In this document: piece by piece, positions 1 through 9,915 of the stretch
Layout: each line of letters opens with the position of its first letter
Position numbering within the stretch: position 1 is the stretch's first letter
Source: Microbacterium sp. Au-Mic1
GTDB taxonomy: Bacteria > Actinomycetota > Actinomycetes > Actinomycetales > Microbacteriaceae
Direction: 5' to 3'
NCBI RefSeq assembly: GCF_021341785.1
Contig: NZ_JAJTTF010000001.1
Span: 186,001-250,000 of the forward strand
Length of the DNA: 64,000 nt
The notes under the pieces: model-generated
What the model was told of the DNA's origin: nothing
The model's input: only the letters and a program-made list of their open reading frames with translations
Databases searched by the model: none
Made by a program: the position numbers and the translations under genes

Positions 1-2967
1 ATGGGGATCGACGTCTTCAACGCGAAGGCTCGCGAGTCGGTGCTCGCCTACACGCACGAGTGGCAGGACTACGTCACCCGCCAGGCGCGCTGGGTCGACT
101 TCGAGCGCGGCTACAAGACGCTCGACCTCGGCTACATGGAGAGCGTGCTCTGGGCCTTCAAGACCCTGCACGACAAGGGCCTCGCCTATGAGGGGTACCG
201 GGTGCTCCCGTACTGCTGGCGCGACGAGACGCCGCTCAGCGCGCACGAGCTGCGCATGGACGACGACGTCTACAAGGAGCGCCAGGATCCCTCCGTCACC
301 GTGAGCTTCCCGCTTTCCGGGGAGAAGGCGGCGGCCCTCGATCTCGAGGGAGCCAGGGCACTGGCCTGGACCACGACCCCGTGGACCCTGCCGACCAACC
401 TCGCGCTCGCGGTGGGGCCGGAGATCGTCTACGCCGTGCTGCCCGCGGGGCCGAACGGAACCTCGGAGGGGGCGCAGGGCGACCGCTTCCTGCTCGCGCG
501 GGACCTGCTCGGCGGCTATGCGAAGGACCTCGGCTACGACACCGCGGAGGACGCGCTCGCCGCGGTCGCCACCACCGTGACCGGCGCCGAGCTGGCGGGC
601 GTGACGTACGACCGCCTCTTCGACTACTACGCCGACACCGAGACCTGGGGCACCGAGAACGCCTGGCAGATCCTCGTCGACGACTACGTCACGACGAGCG
701 ACGGCACCGGCATCGTGCACCAGGCGCCCGCCTACGGTGAGGACGACCAGCGCGTCGCGGGCGCCGCGGGGATCCCCACGATCCTCTCGCTCGACGAGGG
801 CGGGCGGTTCCTGCCGAACGTCACCGACGTGGCGGGAGAGCTCTGGATGGACGCGAACACGCCGCTCGTACGCCTGCTGCGTGCGAACGGGCGCCTGCTG
901 CGCCTGCAGAGCTACCTGCACTCCTACCCGCACTGCTGGCGGTGCCGGAACCCTCTCATCTACAAGGCGGTGTCCAGCTGGTTCGTGCGCGTCACTGACT
1001 TCAAGGACGACATGCTCGCGAACAACGAGCAGATCACCTGGGTGCCGGAGAACGTCAAGCACGGCCAGTTCGGCAAGTGGCTCGAGGGCGCGCGAGACTG
1101 GTCGATCAGCCGCAACCGCTACTGGGGATCCCCGATCCCGATCTGGAAGAGCGACGACCCCGAGCACCCGCGCGTCGACGCCTACGGATCCCTCGCGGAC
1201 ATGGAGCGCGACTTCGGTCGCCTGCCGCGCAACGCCGAGGGACAGGTGGATCTGCACCGTCCGTACATCGACGAGCTGACGCGGCCGAACCCCGATGACC
1301 CCACCGGGCGGAGCACGATGCGGCGCATCGAGGACGTCTTCGACGTGTGGTTCGACTCGGGGTCCATGCCCTTCGCGCAGGTGCACTACCCGTTCGAGAA
1401 CCAGGAGTGGTTCGACTCGCACTCGCCCGCCGACTTCATCGTCGAGTACATCGGGCAGACCCGCGGCTGGTTCTACCTCATGCACGTGCTGTCGACCGCG
1501 CTGTTCGACCGCCCCGCTTTCACGGGCGTGAGCTGCCACGGCATCGTGCTGGGATCCGACGGCTACAAGATGTCGAAGTCGCTGCGCAACTACCCCGACG
1601 TCTCCGAGGTGTTCGACCGGAACGGATCCGACGCGATGCGCTGGTTCCTGATGTCGAGCTCGGTGCTGCGCGGCGGCAACCTGTCCGTGACGGAGGAGGG
1701 GATCCGCGCCGGCGTGCGCGAGTTCATCCTGCCGCTGTGGAACTCGTGGTACTTCTTCGCGACCTACGCGAACGCCGCCGCCGGCCCGGAGGGCTCCGGC
1801 TACGAGGCGCGCTGGCGTACGGACTCGACCGACGTGCTGGACCGGTACATCCTGGCCCGCACGGGCGATCTCGTCCGCGGCGTGCAGGAGGACCTGGAGG
1901 GCCTCGACTCGACCACCGCGGCCTCGCGCCTGCGCGAATTCGCCGAGGTGCTCACGAACTGGTACATCCGCCGCTCGCGCGATCGGTTCTGGGTGGGCGT
2001 CGACCCGTCCGACCCCACGACCACCGAGGCCTTCGACACGCTCTACACCGTGCTGGAGACGCTGACCCGCGTGGCGGCGCCGCTCGTGCCGCTCATCGGC
2101 GAGCGCGTCTGGCAGGGGCTCACCGGCGGGCGCAGCGTGCACCTGACCGACTGGCCCGATGCCGAGCTGTTCCCGCACGCGGACGACGTGCGCGACGCGA
2201 TGGACGCGGTGCGCGAGCTGTCCAGCGTCGGCAACGCGCTGCGCAAGAAGGAGAAGCTGCGCGTGCGCCTGCCGCTGGCCCGCTTCACCGTCGTCTCGCC
2301 GCAGGCGGCTGCGCTGGCGCCGTTCGAGGACATCCTCCGCGAAGAGCTGAACGTGAAGAGCGTCGAGCTGGTCGCCCAGGGCGAGGGAACGGCGGCGGAG
2401 TACGGCATCAGTCACCGCCTCAGCGTCAACGCCCGCGCCGCTGGTCCGCGCCTCGGCAAGGACGTGCAGCGCGTGATCCGCGCCGCGAAGGACGGCTTCT
2501 GGACCGAGGAATCCGGCGTGGTGACGGCGGATGGCATCGCCCTCGAACCGCACGAGTACGAGCTCGCGCTGGAGACCACGGGGCGCCCGGAGGGCGAGGC
2601 GCTGGCCGTCGTCCCGACCGGCGGCTTCGTGCTGCTCGACACCGCGACCACCCCTGAGCTCGAGGCGGAGGGGCTGGCGCGCGACGTGATCCGCGCCGTG
2701 CAGGACACCCGCAAGAACGCCGGCTTCGACGTGAGCGACCGTATTCGCCTGCAGCTGCGCTTCGCTGATGCGGAGGATGCCGCGGCGGTCCGTTCGGCGT
2801 TCGATGTCGCCGCGGTGGCCGAGGAGACGCTCGCGATCGAGGCGGACGTGCTGGACGCAGCCGCCGAGTTCGCCACGGCGGAGTTCGTGGCCGACATCGA
2901 CCAGGGCACCTACGCGAACCGCGGCGGATTCGCCGTCGCCGTGAGCCGGATCGGAGATGCATCGTGA
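1..2967 (+). CDS. ileS: Isoleucine--tRNA ligase, 5'-truncated by window edge
   Basis: Cytoplasmic class Ia aminoacyl-tRNA synthetase that charges tRNA-Ile and edits mischarged valine. The visible 988 residues cover most of the catalytic and CP1 editing core, the KMSKS ATP-binding loop (residues 523-527, [10 protein letters not shown]), a CWRC motif near residue 312 and the anticodon-binding C-terminus. The N-terminal HIGH motif is missing, so the gene starts upstream of the window. The ATG at base 1 reads as an internal methionine of the conserved stretch around [14 protein letters not shown]; roughly 100-130 residues should precede it. Its stop overlaps the folC start by 4 nt (GTGA), so the two are probably translationally coupled. 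Identity is certain; only the 5' end is unknown. Confidence 0.98.
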   Translation: MGIDVFNAKARESVLAYTHEWQDYVTRQARWVDFERGYKTLDLGYMESVLWAFKTLHDKGLAYEGYRVLPYCWRDETPLSAHELRMDDDVYKERQDPSVTVSFPLSGEKAAALDLEGARALAWTTTPWTLPTNLALAVGPEIVYAVLPAGPNGTSEGAQGDRFLLARDLLGGYAKDLGYDTAEDALAAVATTVTGAELAGVTYDRLFDYYADTETWGTENAWQILVDDYVTTSDGTGIVHQAPAYGEDDQRVAGAAGIPTILSLDEGGRFLPNVTDVAGELWMDANTPLVRLLRANGRLLRLQSYLHSYPHCWRCRNPLIYKAVSSWFVRVTDFKDDMLANNEQITWVPENVKHGQFGKWLEGARDWSISRNRYWGSPIPIWKSDDPEHPRVDAYGSLADMERDFGRLPRNAEGQVDLHRPYIDELTRPNPDDPTGRSTMRRIEDVFDVWFDSGSMPFAQVHYPFENQEWFDSHSPADFIVEYIGQTRGWFYLMHVLSTALFDRPAFTGVSCHGIVLGSDGYKMSKSLRNYPDVSEVFDRNGSDAMRWFLMSSSVLRGGNLSVTEEGIRAGVREFILPLWNSWYFFATYANAAAGPEGSGYEARWRTDSTDVLDRYILARTGDLVRGVQEDLEGLDSTTAASRLREFAEVLTNWYIRRSRDRFWVGVDPSDPTTTEAFDTLYTVLETLTRVAAPLVPLIGERVWQGLTGGRSVHLTDWPDAELFPHADDVRDAMDAVRELSSVGNALRKKEKLRVRLPLARFTVVSPQAAALAPFEDILREELNVKSVELVAQGEGTAAEYGISHRLSVNARAAGPRLGKDVQRVIRAAKDGFWTEESGVVTADGIALEPHEYELALETTGRPEGEALAVVPTGGFVLLDTATTPELEAEGLARDVIRAVQDTRKNAGFDVSDRIRLQLRFADAEDAAAVRSAFDVAAVAEETLAIEADVLDAAAEFATAEFVADIDQGTYANRGGFAVAVSRIGDAS

Positions 2968-4319
2968 CCGATGACCGCGAACGCGCGGACGCCGTCTACT
3001 CCGCACTGCTGGAGCGGGCGGGGGAGCGGTGGGTGCAGCCTCGCAAGGAGCGCACGGCCCGCCTGCTCGAGCTCATGGACGACCCGCAGCGGACGTACCG
3101 GGTGGTGCACCTGACCGGCACGAACGGCAAGACCTCGACGGCACGCATGATCGAGAGCCTGCTGCGCGCGCACGGTCTGCGTACCGGCCTGTTCACGAGC
3201 CCGCACCTGGAGCGGTTCACCGAGCGGATCATGATCGACGGCGAGCCGATCGCCGATGCCGCCGTCGCCGATGCGTGGGAGGAGATCGAGCCCTTCGTCG
3301 GGATCGTCGACGCCGAGCTCGAGGCCTCCGGCGACGCGCCGCTGACCTTCTTCGAGCTGCTCACCGTGCTGGCCTTCGTGGCCTGCGCGGACGCCCCCAT
3401 CGACGTGCTCGTGCTCGAGGTGGGCATGGGCGGATCCTGGGATTCCACGAACACCGCCGACGGCGATGCGGCGGTCTTCACCCCGATCGACCTCGACCAC
3501 GCCGACCGCCTGGGCGACACGATCGCGAAGATCGCGGAGGTCAAGGCCGGGATCATCAAGGACGGCGCCGCCGTGGTCTCCTCGCGGCAGACGCCCGAGG
3601 CCGAGGCCGTGCTGCGCCGGGTCGCGGCGGAGCGGGGCGCGAGCATCGCCTTCGAGGGGCAGGACTTCGCCCTCGTCGAGCAGCGCCTCGCCGTGGGCGG
3701 CCAGCAGATCACGGTGCGGGGCCTCGCGGGGCAGTATGCCGAGGAGTATCTGCCCCTGTACGGCGAGCACCAGGGGTTCAACGCGGCCCTCGCGATCGCG
3801 GCCGTCGAGTCGCTCATCGGCGGAGCGCAGCACGCGATCGTCGGTGACGTGCTCGCCGAGGGACTGCAGGGCGCCACCTCGCCCGGCCGCCTGCAGCTGC
3901 TGGGCATCGCCCCGACCGTGGTCGTGGACGCGGCGCACAACCCGCACGGCGCACGCGCCCTCGCGGCCGCGCTGAAGGACAGCTTCGACTTCGACGAGTG
4001 GGGCCTCGTGCTCGGCGTGCTCGGAGACAAGGACGCGGCGGGCATCGTCCAGACGCTGCTGCCGGCCGTCGATCACGTGTTCGCGACCGCCCCCGACTCC
4101 GACCGGGCGAGCGAACCCGACGCGATCGCCGATCTGGTGGAGCGCGCCGGCGGCCGGGCCACGGTGCATCCGACCCTGGCCGAGGCCGCAGACGCGGCCC
4201 GTGAATGGGCAGCCTCCGCGGATCGCCGCGCGGTTGTGATCGCAGGATCCGTCGTGCTCGCGGGCGAGGCGATCTCGCTCGCCGCCGATGAGGACTGGAA
4301 GAGCGGATGGCGCGCGTGA
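2964..4319 (+). CDS. folC: Folylpolyglutamate synthase / dihydrofolate synthase
   Basis: Mur-ligase-family cytosolic enzyme that adds glutamate to dihydropteroate and to folates, using ATP. The 451-aa length is normal for the family. The P-loop [10 protein letters not shown] lies near residues 49-58, followed by the [11 protein letters not shown] folate-site segment and the [12 protein letters not shown] segment typical of FolC. The C-terminal domain carries [12 protein letters not shown]. The GTG start overlaps the ileS stop by 4 nt, and the 3' end overlaps the next gene by 13 nt. The order ileS-folC-DUF4233-ndk is a common actinobacterial operon, so expression is probably read through from upstream of ileS. 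Confidence 0.96.
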   Translation: MTDDRERADAVYSALLERAGERWVQPRKERTARLLELMDDPQRTYRVVHLTGTNGKTSTARMIESLLRAHGLRTGLFTSPHLERFTERIMIDGEPIADAAVADAWEEIEPFVGIVDAELEASGDAPLTFFELLTVLAFVACADAPIDVLVLEVGMGGSWDSTNTADGDAAVFTPIDLDHADRLGDTIAKIAEVKAGIIKDGAAVVSSRQTPEAEAVLRRVAAERGASIAFEGQDFALVEQRLAVGGQQITVRGLAGQYAEEYLPLYGEHQGFNAALAIAAVESLIGGAQHAIVGDVLAEGLQGATSPGRLQLLGIAPTVVVDAAHNPHGARALAAALKDSFDFDEWGLVLGVLGDKDAAGIVQTLLPAVDHVFATAPDSDRASEPDAIADLVERAGGRATVHPTLAEAADAAREWAASADRRAVVIAGSVVLAGEAISLAADEDWKSGWRA

Positions 4320-4795
4320 CCGACCACTCCGCGACCGACGCGCGCGCCGTGCGTCCCCGCCGCACCCGGAAACCGCGGGGGCTCGCGCAGAAGCTCGGGT
4401 CGATCATCCTCGCGTTCGAGGCGATCGTCGTGGGCCTGGCAGGGCTCACCGTCTACGGGCTGAAGGCGCTCGGCCCCGGCATCGAGCCGTGGTGGGGCAT
4501 CGTGGGCGGCGCCGTGGTCGGCGTCGCGATGCTCGCCGCCGCAGGGATGATGGGCAGCAGGACCGGAATCGTGATGGGATGGATCCTGCAGGTCATCGTC
4601 CTGCTGTCCGCCATCCTCGTGCCCGCGATCCTGCTGGTCGCGATCGTGTTCGGCGGCATGTGGGCCTACGCGATGATCGTCGGCGGACGCGCGGACCGCG
4701 CCGCCGCCTCCGCCCGCCGCGCGGATCCCACCACCCCCACCGCCGACACCACCTCCTCCACCGACACCGCTGGAAAGACGACAGAGAGTGACTGA
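4307..4795 (+). CDS. DUF4233 small membrane protein
   Basis: 162-aa integral membrane protein of unknown function. After a basic N-terminus (PRRTRKPRGLAQKLGS) there are about four hydrophobic segments (residues ~28-50, 62-80, 88-102, 104-124), then a Thr/Ala-rich tail. Family knowledge: DUF4233 proteins are found almost only in actinobacteria, directly after folC, as here. The gene overlaps folC by 13 nt and ends next to ndk, so it belongs to the same operon. The context suggests a housekeeping membrane role, but no reaction can be assigned. Confidence 0.85.
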   Translation: MARVTDHSATDARAVRPRRTRKPRGLAQKLGSIILAFEAIVVGLAGLTVYGLKALGPGIEPWWGIVGGAVVGVAMLAAAGMMGSRTGIVMGWILQVIVLLSAILVPAILLVAIVFGGMWAYAMIVGGRADRAAASARRADPTTPTADTTSSTDTAGKTTESD

Positions 4796-4796
4796 C

Positions 4797-5213
4797 ATGC
4801 CCACCGAAGAGACCCTCGTCCTGGTCAAGCCCGACGGCGTCGCCCGCGGCCTCACCGGCGCGATCCTCGCCCGCATCGAGGCGAAGGGCTACGCCCTCGT
4901 CGACATCCGCCTCGTCGACCCCGACCGCGACCTCCTCGCCGCGCACTACGCCGAGCACGAGGGCAAGCCGTTCTACGAGCCGCTCCTCGAGTTCATGCTC
5001 TCAGGCCCGTCCGTCGCGATCCGCCTGGCTGGGAACCGCGTCATCGAGGGCTTCCGCTCGCTGGCCGGCACCACCGACCCGACCACGGCCGCGCCCGGCA
5101 CGATCCGCGGCGACTTCGGTCGCGACTGGGGCCTGAAGGTGCAGCAGAACCTGGTGCACGGCTCCGACTCGCCCGAGTCCGCCGCGCGCGAGCTCGGGAT
5201 CTGGTTCGGCTGA
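4797..5213 (+). CDS. ndk: Nucleoside diphosphate kinase
   Basis: 138-aa cytosolic enzyme that transfers the gamma-phosphate of ATP to NDPs through a phosphohistidine. The N-terminus TLVLVKPDGVARG and the active-site segment NLVHGSDSPESA (His121) are unmistakable, and the length is typical. The ATG at 4797 is preferred because a GAGAG purine run lies about 7 nt upstream. An in-frame GTG at 4788 would add three residues and overlap the DUF4233 stop. It is the last gene of the ileS-folC operon and is followed by a strong terminator. Confidence 0.96.
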   Translation: MPTEETLVLVKPDGVARGLTGAILARIEAKGYALVDIRLVDPDRDLLAAHYAEHEGKPFYEPLLEFMLSGPSVAIRLAGNRVIEGFRSLAGTTDPTTAAPGTIRGDFGRDWGLKVQQNLVHGSDSPESAARELGIWFG

Positions 5214-5234
5214 TCCCCACAGCTCCGCAGACGT

Positions 5235-5271
5235 GAACGCCCCGGTCCTCTCATCGAGGACCGGGGCGTTC
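5235..5271. terminator. Bidirectional terminator between ndk and the VKOR gene
   Basis: Perfect 16-bp inverted repeat (GAACGCCCCGGTCCTC and its complement) with a 5-nt loop, lying between the convergent genes ndk and VKOR. It has no long U-tract, as is common for high-GC actinobacterial terminators. Confidence 0.85.
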
Positions 5272-5301
5272 TGCTCGCAGGATGCGGCGGTGCGACCGGG
5301 C

Positions 5302-5922
5302 TCAGAACATCCGGACGACCTCGCCGATCAGATCCACTCCGGCGATCTGGGCGAGCAGCACCACGATCGCGAACGCCAGGATCGATGCGAGCGGCACCCA
5401 GGAGCCGAGTCGACGCGCCGCCTGCTGGGCGCCCCGGCTGATCGGGAACGTCCCGTTCGCGAAGAGCTGCTGGACGGTCGCCAGGAACGTGGGGATCACC
5501 ACGAGGTACGTCAGGCCGCACCAGGGGCACAGCGTGTGCAGATCGAAGAAGCTCTGCCAGATCAGCCATGCGATGAAGACGAAGGCGCCGGTGATGCCGA
5601 GGCCGAAGAGCCCCCAGAACCAGCGGGGGAAGCGGGCGCCCGCGAGGATCGCCACGCCCACGACGAGCGGGGCCATCCACCCGGTGAGGCCGATGAGCGG
5701 GTTCGGGAAGCCGAACACCGAGCCCTGCCAGGAATCCAGGTTCTTCCCGCACTGCACGAACACGCTGACGTTGCAGCTGAGATCGGCGGTCGGATTCTCC
5801 AGGGTGGCGAACTTGTCGAGGGTGAGCTGGAAGGCGGCCCACCACCCGACGACGCTCGCGACGATGAGCCAGATGGCGTAGCCGACGGGCCTGGTCCCCG
5901 CGAGGTTGCGCTGTGCAGACAT
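5302..5922 (-). CDS. Vitamin K epoxide reductase (VKOR) family membrane protein
   Basis: 206-aa membrane oxidoreductase. Family role: VKOR homologs reoxidise periplasmic DsbA-like proteins by passing electrons from a CXXC motif to quinone, and are the usual DsbB substitute in actinobacteria. Visible are the loop cysteines in LSCNVSVFVQCGKN, the redox CXXC in HTLCPWCGLTY, and four to five hydrophobic segments. The start at 5922 (MSAQRN) is chosen over an upstream ATG at 5961 because a GATAAT hexamer ends 6 nt before it, which fits a leaderless transcript. No DsbA partner is adjacent. It is convergent with ndk and divergent from rne. Confidence 0.9.
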   Translation of the reverse strand: MSAQRNLAGTRPVGYAIWLIVASVVGWWAAFQLTLDKFATLENPTADLSCNVSVFVQCGKNLDSWQGSVFGFPNPLIGLTGWMAPLVVGVAILAGARFPRWFWGLFGLGITGAFVFIAWLIWQSFFDLHTLCPWCGLTYLVVIPTFLATVQQLFANGTFPISRGAQQAARRLGSWVPLASILAFAIVVLLAQIAGVDLIGEVVRMF

Positions 5923-5928
5923 GCCGCG

Positions 5929-5934
5929 ATTATC
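5929..5934 (-). promoter_or_regulatory. -10 element (GATAAT) for a leaderless VKOR transcript
   Basis: On the minus strand GATAAT is followed by exactly 6 nt and then the ATG. No Shine-Dalgarno is visible, so transcription and translation probably start at the same base. Confidence 0.5.
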
Positions 5935-6009
5935 GCAGTCGCCGTTCTGTGCGGGATGCATGCGGATGCATCGGTTCGCGTCAAGGCGGGCATCCGGCCG
6001 CGATGGTGC

Positions 6010-6015
6010 GATAAT
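6010..6015 (+). promoter_or_regulatory. rne: Likely -10 element of the rne promoter
   Basis: GATAAT, about 170 bp upstream of the rne ATG, is the best -10 match in the divergent VKOR/rne region. No convincing -35 was found. It would give a 5' UTR of roughly 160 nt. Confidence 0.45.
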
Positions 6016-6060
6016 GGACGGGTCGCGTCGCCGTGATGGCGGCCGACGGATACAGACTTC

Positions 6061-6167
6061 GGGGGCTCCTGCCCCCAGCGATCAGAGCACATGCCGATCG
6101 CAGACCGATTGAGTTCGCGACGCCGAGGGTGTCGCACGAGAGAATTCACGACGGCCCGGCCGTCGTG
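6061..6167 (+). promoter_or_regulatory. rne: Structured rne 5' leader
   Basis: The leader contains a 6-bp GC hairpin with a 4-nt loop at 6061-6076. It also contains a perfect 21-nt odd palindrome at 6147-6167 (10-nt arms around one C), which ends just before the CAGGGA ribosome binding region. RNase E genes are known in other bacteria to autoregulate through their long 5' UTRs. That this leader does so is inference. Confidence 0.45.
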
Positions 6168-6184
6168 CAGGGAGTACGCCAGAG

Positions 6185-8686
6185 ATGGCCGACGAGAACA
6201 ATGACAACGCCCCTACCCTCGACCTCGACGCGCTGCAGGCGCCGGTAGCTCCCGAGCCCGCGGAGCCGACGCCCGCGCCGACGGACGAGGACACCGCTTC
6301 CGCCGAGGTCGTGGACGAGGCGGTGACCCCGGCCGCATCCGACGAGGACGCAGCCGTGCCCGCCGATGTCGACAGCGACGCGGAGAGCGCCGCGGAGCCC
6401 GCCGCCGAGAGCGCGGCTCCCGTGGAGCCCGAGGTCGAGTCCGTCACCGAGGTCGAGACGGCCGCTGAGCCCGAGCTCGTGGCGGAGCCGCTCGTGGAGT
6501 CCGAGCCCGAGACCGCCCCGGCGAACGAGCCCGCGACTGACGGCGCCGCCGGATCCGCCCCGGAGGCGGAGCCCGAGGCCGTCACCGCCGTGAGCCTCGG
6601 TCTGCTGCCGGAGATCTTCGTCTCCCGTGTCTCGACGCAGCTGCACTTCCACGCTCCCACGATCGTCCCGCTCCCGGCCCGCTCCTCCCGCGGTGCGCGC
6701 GACAGCCGTGACGCACGGGACGACAACGACGCCGACGACTCCTTCGGACGGCGTTCGCGCGGCCGCGGCGGCGATATCGAGCAGCCGCGTCAGCGCCAGC
6801 GGGTCGTCGAGTACATCACGGAGCCGAAGGCGATCAAGGGATCCACCCGGCTCGAGGCCAAGAAGCAGCGCCGCCGAGACGGCCGCGATGCCGGCCGTCG
6901 TCGCCCCGTCGTCACCGAGGCCGAGTTCCTCGCCCGCCGCGAGGCCGTCGATCGCGAGATGATCGTGCGCTCCAAGAACGGCCGCACCCAGATCGCCGTT
7001 CTCGAGGACAACGTGCTCGTCGAGCACTACGTCGCCCGCAACCAGGACGCGTCCCTCATCGGCAACGTGTACCTGGGCCGCGTGCAGAACGTCCTGCCCA
7101 GCATGGAGGCCGCGTTCGTCGACATCGGTCGCGGCCGCAACGCGGTGCTGTACTCGGGCGAGGTGGACTGGGACGGCGTGGAGACCGGCAACCAGCCGCG
7201 CCGTATCGAGCTCGCCCTCAAGGCTGGCGATCGCGTGCTGGTGCAGGTCACCAAGGACCCGGTGGGCCACAAGGGCGCCCGCCTCACCAGCCAGATCTCG
7301 CTGCCCGGCCGCTACCTCGTGTACGTGCCGAACGGATCCATGAACGGCATCTCGCGCAAGCTGCCCGACACCGAGCGCGCGCGCCTCAAGCGCATCCTCA
7401 AGGAGGTGCTCCCGGAGTCCAGCGGCGTGATCGTGCGCACGGCGGCCGAGGGCGCGACCGAGGAGCAGCTGACCAACGACGTGCAGCGCCTGACCGCGCA
7501 GTGGAGCTACATCCAGAAGCAGGTCGAGACCCAGCAGGCGCCTGCGTTGCTGCATGCCGAGCCCGACCTGCTCGTCAAGATCGTCCGCGACGTTTTCAAC
7601 GAGGACTTCACGCGGATGCGCATCCAGGGCGCCGACGCCGGCCGCACCATCCGCTCGTACCTGGAGAGCGTCGCGCCCGACCTGCTGGATCGTGTCGAGG
7701 CGTACGAGGACACCAGCGACCCGTTCGACGTCTACCGGGTGACCGAGCAGATCGAGAAGGCGCTGGACCGCAAGGTGTGGCTGCCGTCGGGGGGATCCCT
7801 CGTGATCGACCGCACCGAGGCCATGACCGTCGTCGACGTCAACACCGGCAAGTTCGTCGGCTCGGGTGGAAATCTCGAGGAGACGGTCACCAAGAACAAC
7901 CTCGAGGCCGCGGAGGAGATCGTCCGCCAGCTGCGCCTGCGCGACATCGGCGGCATCATCGTCGTCGACTTCATCGACATGGTGCTCGAGTCCAACCGCG
8001 ACCTCGTGCTGCGCCGTCTGGTGGAGTGCCTGAGCCGCGACCGCACCAAGCACCAGGTCGCCGAGGTGACCTCGCTGGGGCTCGTGCAGATGACGCGCAA
8101 GAAGCTGGGCCTCGGTCTGCTGGAGACCTTCAGCGAGCCCTGCGAGGTGTGCGCGGGCCGCGGAGTGATCGTGCACCATGACCCCGTCGTGAAGCACCGC
8201 GCGGCGGCCCCCCAGCAGAGCTCCAACCGTCGCCAGCGCGGCGGCAACGCCCCCTCGAACGGCAACGGGAACGGCAACGGCAACGGCACCACGCCGGCCG
8301 CGTCCGCCGCGCCCGCGAACGGCGGCACGCACGTCATTCCGGAGGGCGCGAAGTCCGCTCTCGCCCAGATCGCCGCCTCCAGCCGTGCCGCGGGGGAGAC
8401 GCCCGCGGCCGCCGGCGACGCGCCCGCGGAGCCGGTGGCGGACGCTCCGGCCGAGCGCTCGGCGCAGGAACGATCCAAGAAGCCGCGGAAGAAGCGCGGT
8501 TCCGACCGCAGCAAGGCGCCCAGGACGGAGGCCGAGCAGCTGCTCGACTCGGTGCTGGATGCGCTTCCCGAGCCCAAGGCGCCGGGACAGGGCCGCAACC
8601 GTCGCCGGGTGACCACCGCCGCGCTTTCCGCGGGCACGGCCGTCGTGCACACCACCGAGGCCGCACCCCAGGCGGAGCAGGGCTGA
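6185..8686 (+). CDS. rne: Ribonuclease E/G family endoribonuclease
   Basis: 833-aa single-strand-specific endoribonuclease that initiates mRNA decay and matures rRNA and tRNA. The first ~210 residues are an acidic Ala/Glu/Pro-rich disordered extension, followed by basic RGRGG-type sequence. The S1 RNA-binding domain (GNVYLGRVQNVLPSMEAAF) lies at ~290-360. The catalytic core has DVNTG near residue 550 and VVDFIDM near 597, the two acidic Mg-binding sites. The Zn-link CEVCAGRG has Cys653/Cys656. The C-terminal tail is Asn-Gly and Lys/Arg-rich. N- and C-terminal disordered arms around a central core match the actinobacterial RNase E layout. It stands alone between divergent and convergent neighbours. 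Confidence 0.95.
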   Translation: MADENNDNAPTLDLDALQAPVAPEPAEPTPAPTDEDTASAEVVDEAVTPAASDEDAAVPADVDSDAESAAEPAAESAAPVEPEVESVTEVETAAEPELVAEPLVESEPETAPANEPATDGAAGSAPEAEPEAVTAVSLGLLPEIFVSRVSTQLHFHAPTIVPLPARSSRGARDSRDARDDNDADDSFGRRSRGRGGDIEQPRQRQRVVEYITEPKAIKGSTRLEAKKQRRRDGRDAGRRRPVVTEAEFLARREAVDREMIVRSKNGRTQIAVLEDNVLVEHYVARNQDASLIGNVYLGRVQNVLPSMEAAFVDIGRGRNAVLYSGEVDWDGVETGNQPRRIELALKAGDRVLVQVTKDPVGHKGARLTSQISLPGRYLVYVPNGSMNGISRKLPDTERARLKRILKEVLPESSGVIVRTAAEGATEEQLTNDVQRLTAQWSYIQKQVETQQAPALLHAEPDLLVKIVRDVFNEDFTRMRIQGADAGRTIRSYLESVAPDLLDRVEAYEDTSDPFDVYRVTEQIEKALDRKVWLPSGGSLVIDRTEAMTVVDVNTGKFVGSGGNLEETVTKNNLEAAEEIVRQLRLRDIGGIIVVDFIDMVLESNRDLVLRRLVECLSRDRTKHQVAEVTSLGLVQMTRKKLGLGLLETFSEPCEVCAGRGVIVHHDPVVKHRAAAPQQSSNRRQRGGNAPSNGNGNGNGNGTTPAASAAPANGGTHVIPEGAKSALAQIAASSRAAGETPAAAGDAPAEPVADAPAERSAQERSKKPRKKRGSDRSKAPRTEAEQLLDSVLDALPEPKAPGQGRNRRRVTTAALSAGTAVVHTTEAAPQAEQG

Positions 8687-8720
8687 CCCGGCCGCAGGAC
8701 CACGTCAGGAGGGCTCGGCG

Positions 8721-9350
8721 CTACGGTGCCGGGTCCTCCTCGTCGTCGGCGGCCCGCTCCGAGACATCGGTCGCGTGCGTGCGCAGGTATCGCTCGACGC
8801 GCCGGTCCGGCGCCAGCCAGACCACGGCGACGATGACATAGGGGATCAGGCCCAGCCATGGAACGACGAACGACAGGCTCAGACCGCTCAGATACAGCAG
8901 CGGCGAGACGATGCCCTTGACATCGTGCCCGAACGCCTCGCGGATCCTGTCCCCGCCGGGCTGACGCGCGATCGTGCGCTGCAGGATCGTGTACGCGATG
9001 GCGGCGCCGAGCAGGTTGAGCCCGTAGACGATGGTGGGAACCTGGGCGACGCGGGTCTCGGTCAGCCACGCGGTCGTGAAGGGGTACAGCGACAGCCAGA
9101 GCAGCAGGTGCAGGTTGGCCCAGAGCACGGCGCCGTTCACCGTGGGACGCAACTGGAACAGGTGGTGGTGGTTGCTCCAGTAGATCCCGACGTAGACGAA
9201 GCTCAGCAGATAGGTGAGCAGACCCAGCCCGGAGGTGTGCACGAGGTCTGTCCAGGTCGAGCCCTTCGGAACGGCGAGCCCGAGCACCATCACGGTGATG
9301 ATGATCGCGAGCACCCCGTCGCTGAACGCCTCCAGCCTGCTCGAGGTCAT
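8721..9350 (-). CDS. TMEM175/DUF1211 family membrane protein, putative K+ channel
   Basis: 209-aa membrane protein with about six hydrophobic segments. The N-terminal signature RLEAFSDGVLAIIITVMVL and the SNHHHLF segment are diagnostic of the TMEM175/DUF1211 family; bacterial members form tetrameric potassium-permeable channels. The start at 9350 overlaps the stop of the upstream DUF4031 gene by 4 nt (ATGA), and GAGGA lies about 9 nt upstream. The C-terminus is acidic. Channel function is inferred from the family; no ion selectivity was tested here. Confidence 0.85.
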   Translation of the reverse strand: MTSSRLEAFSDGVLAIIITVMVLGLAVPKGSTWTDLVHTSGLGLLTYLLSFVYVGIYWSNHHHLFQLRPTVNGAVLWANLHLLLWLSLYPFTTAWLTETRVAQVPTIVYGLNLLGAAIAYTILQRTIARQPGGDRIREAFGHDVKGIVSPLLYLSGLSLSFVVPWLGLIPYVIVAVVWLAPDRRVERYLRTHATDVSERAADDEEDPAP

Positions 9351-9646
9351 CGCGGGATCCTCGTGTCGTGGTCGTGCCCGCCGGTGCGATCGCGGGCCGG
9401 GACGCGCAGGCCGGATGCGATCAGCCGGCGGGTGAGCTCCTTGCCCCCCACGCGCTCCGCGCCGCCTGCGACGAGCCGGTCCAGGGCGTCGGCGGGGACG
9501 TCGTAGTGGTCCAGGTCGAACGCCCGAGGCGGGATCTCGTGACGCGCGGCGAACGCGTGCAGTTCGGCGACGCTGGTGTCGCTGACCATGTGCGCCCAGA
9601 GGCGGCCGTGCGCCGGCCAGATCGCGTCGTCCACGAGGATCGCCAT
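9347..9646 (-). CDS. DUF4031 domain-containing protein
   Basis: 99-aa soluble protein of unknown function, matching the actinobacterial DUF4031 family: it begins [23 protein letters not shown] and contains a conserved FDLDHYDVP segment. It overlaps the TMEM175-like gene by 4 nt, so the two form a bicistronic unit. A TAGGAT hexamer ends 6 nt before the ATG and no ribosome binding site is seen, suggesting a leaderless message. No reaction can be assigned. Confidence 0.85.
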   Translation of the reverse strand: MAILVDDAIWPAHGRLWAHMVSDTSVAELHAFAARHEIPPRAFDLDHYDVPADALDRLVAGGAERVGGKELTRRLIASGLRVPARDRTGGHDHDTRIPR

Positions 9647-9652
9647 TCCGCG

Positions 9653-9658
9653 ATCCTA
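9653..9658 (-). promoter_or_regulatory. -10 element (TAGGAT) for the leaderless DUF4031-TMEM175 transcript
   Basis: TAGGAT followed by 6 nt and the ATG on the minus strand. No Shine-Dalgarno is visible. Confidence 0.5.
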
Positions 9659-9729
9659 GACGCGACGACGGGTGCCGGGGCTCATGCGCCCGGCGATCGG
9701 ATCCGGATCCCGACACGGTCGTGCTCGCT

Positions 9730-9758
9730 TTGCGAGGCGAGGGCGCATCCGGTAAAGT
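9730..9758 (+). promoter_or_regulatory. rplU: Sigma-70 type promoter of rplU-rpmA
   Basis: TTGCGA (9730-9735) and TAAAGT (9753-9758) are separated by exactly 17 nt. This is the best two-box promoter in the window. Transcription would start near 9765, leaving a leader of about 150 nt before rplU. Confidence 0.7.
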
Positions 9759-9764
9759 AGCTCC

Positions 9765-9915
9765 TTGGTGCACCGCGCCGGACGCCCCACTCGGCCGCCG
9801 CGGGATCATGCAACTCGCGCCCGCCACTGCGGATCCCTCTGCTGTGGCGCGATGCACGCACAGTCTTCCCGTGAGATTACGGAGCGGTCCCGCTCCCCAA
9901 CGAAACAGGTATGAA
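9765..9915 (+). promoter_or_regulatory. rplU: rplU leader region with hairpin and overlapping mini-ORF
   Basis: About 150 nt of untranslated leader. A hairpin GGAGCG-GTCC-CGCTCC sits at 9881-9896. An ATG at 9911 opens a six-codon ORF (MKWFTQ, stop ending at 9931) that overlaps the rplU GTG start in another frame. L21 operon leaders are autoregulated in some bacteria. Whether this one is has not been shown. Confidence 0.4.

Noticed and set aside
1..3. ATG at base 1 as the true ileS start
   Set aside because: The HIGH motif and about 100-130 N-terminal residues would be missing; this methionine is internal in the family.
8261..8290. Short repeats in the rne tail as a CRISPR-like array
   Set aside because: They are an in-frame Asn-Gly codon run (AAC GGN) encoding a flexible linker, with no spacers.
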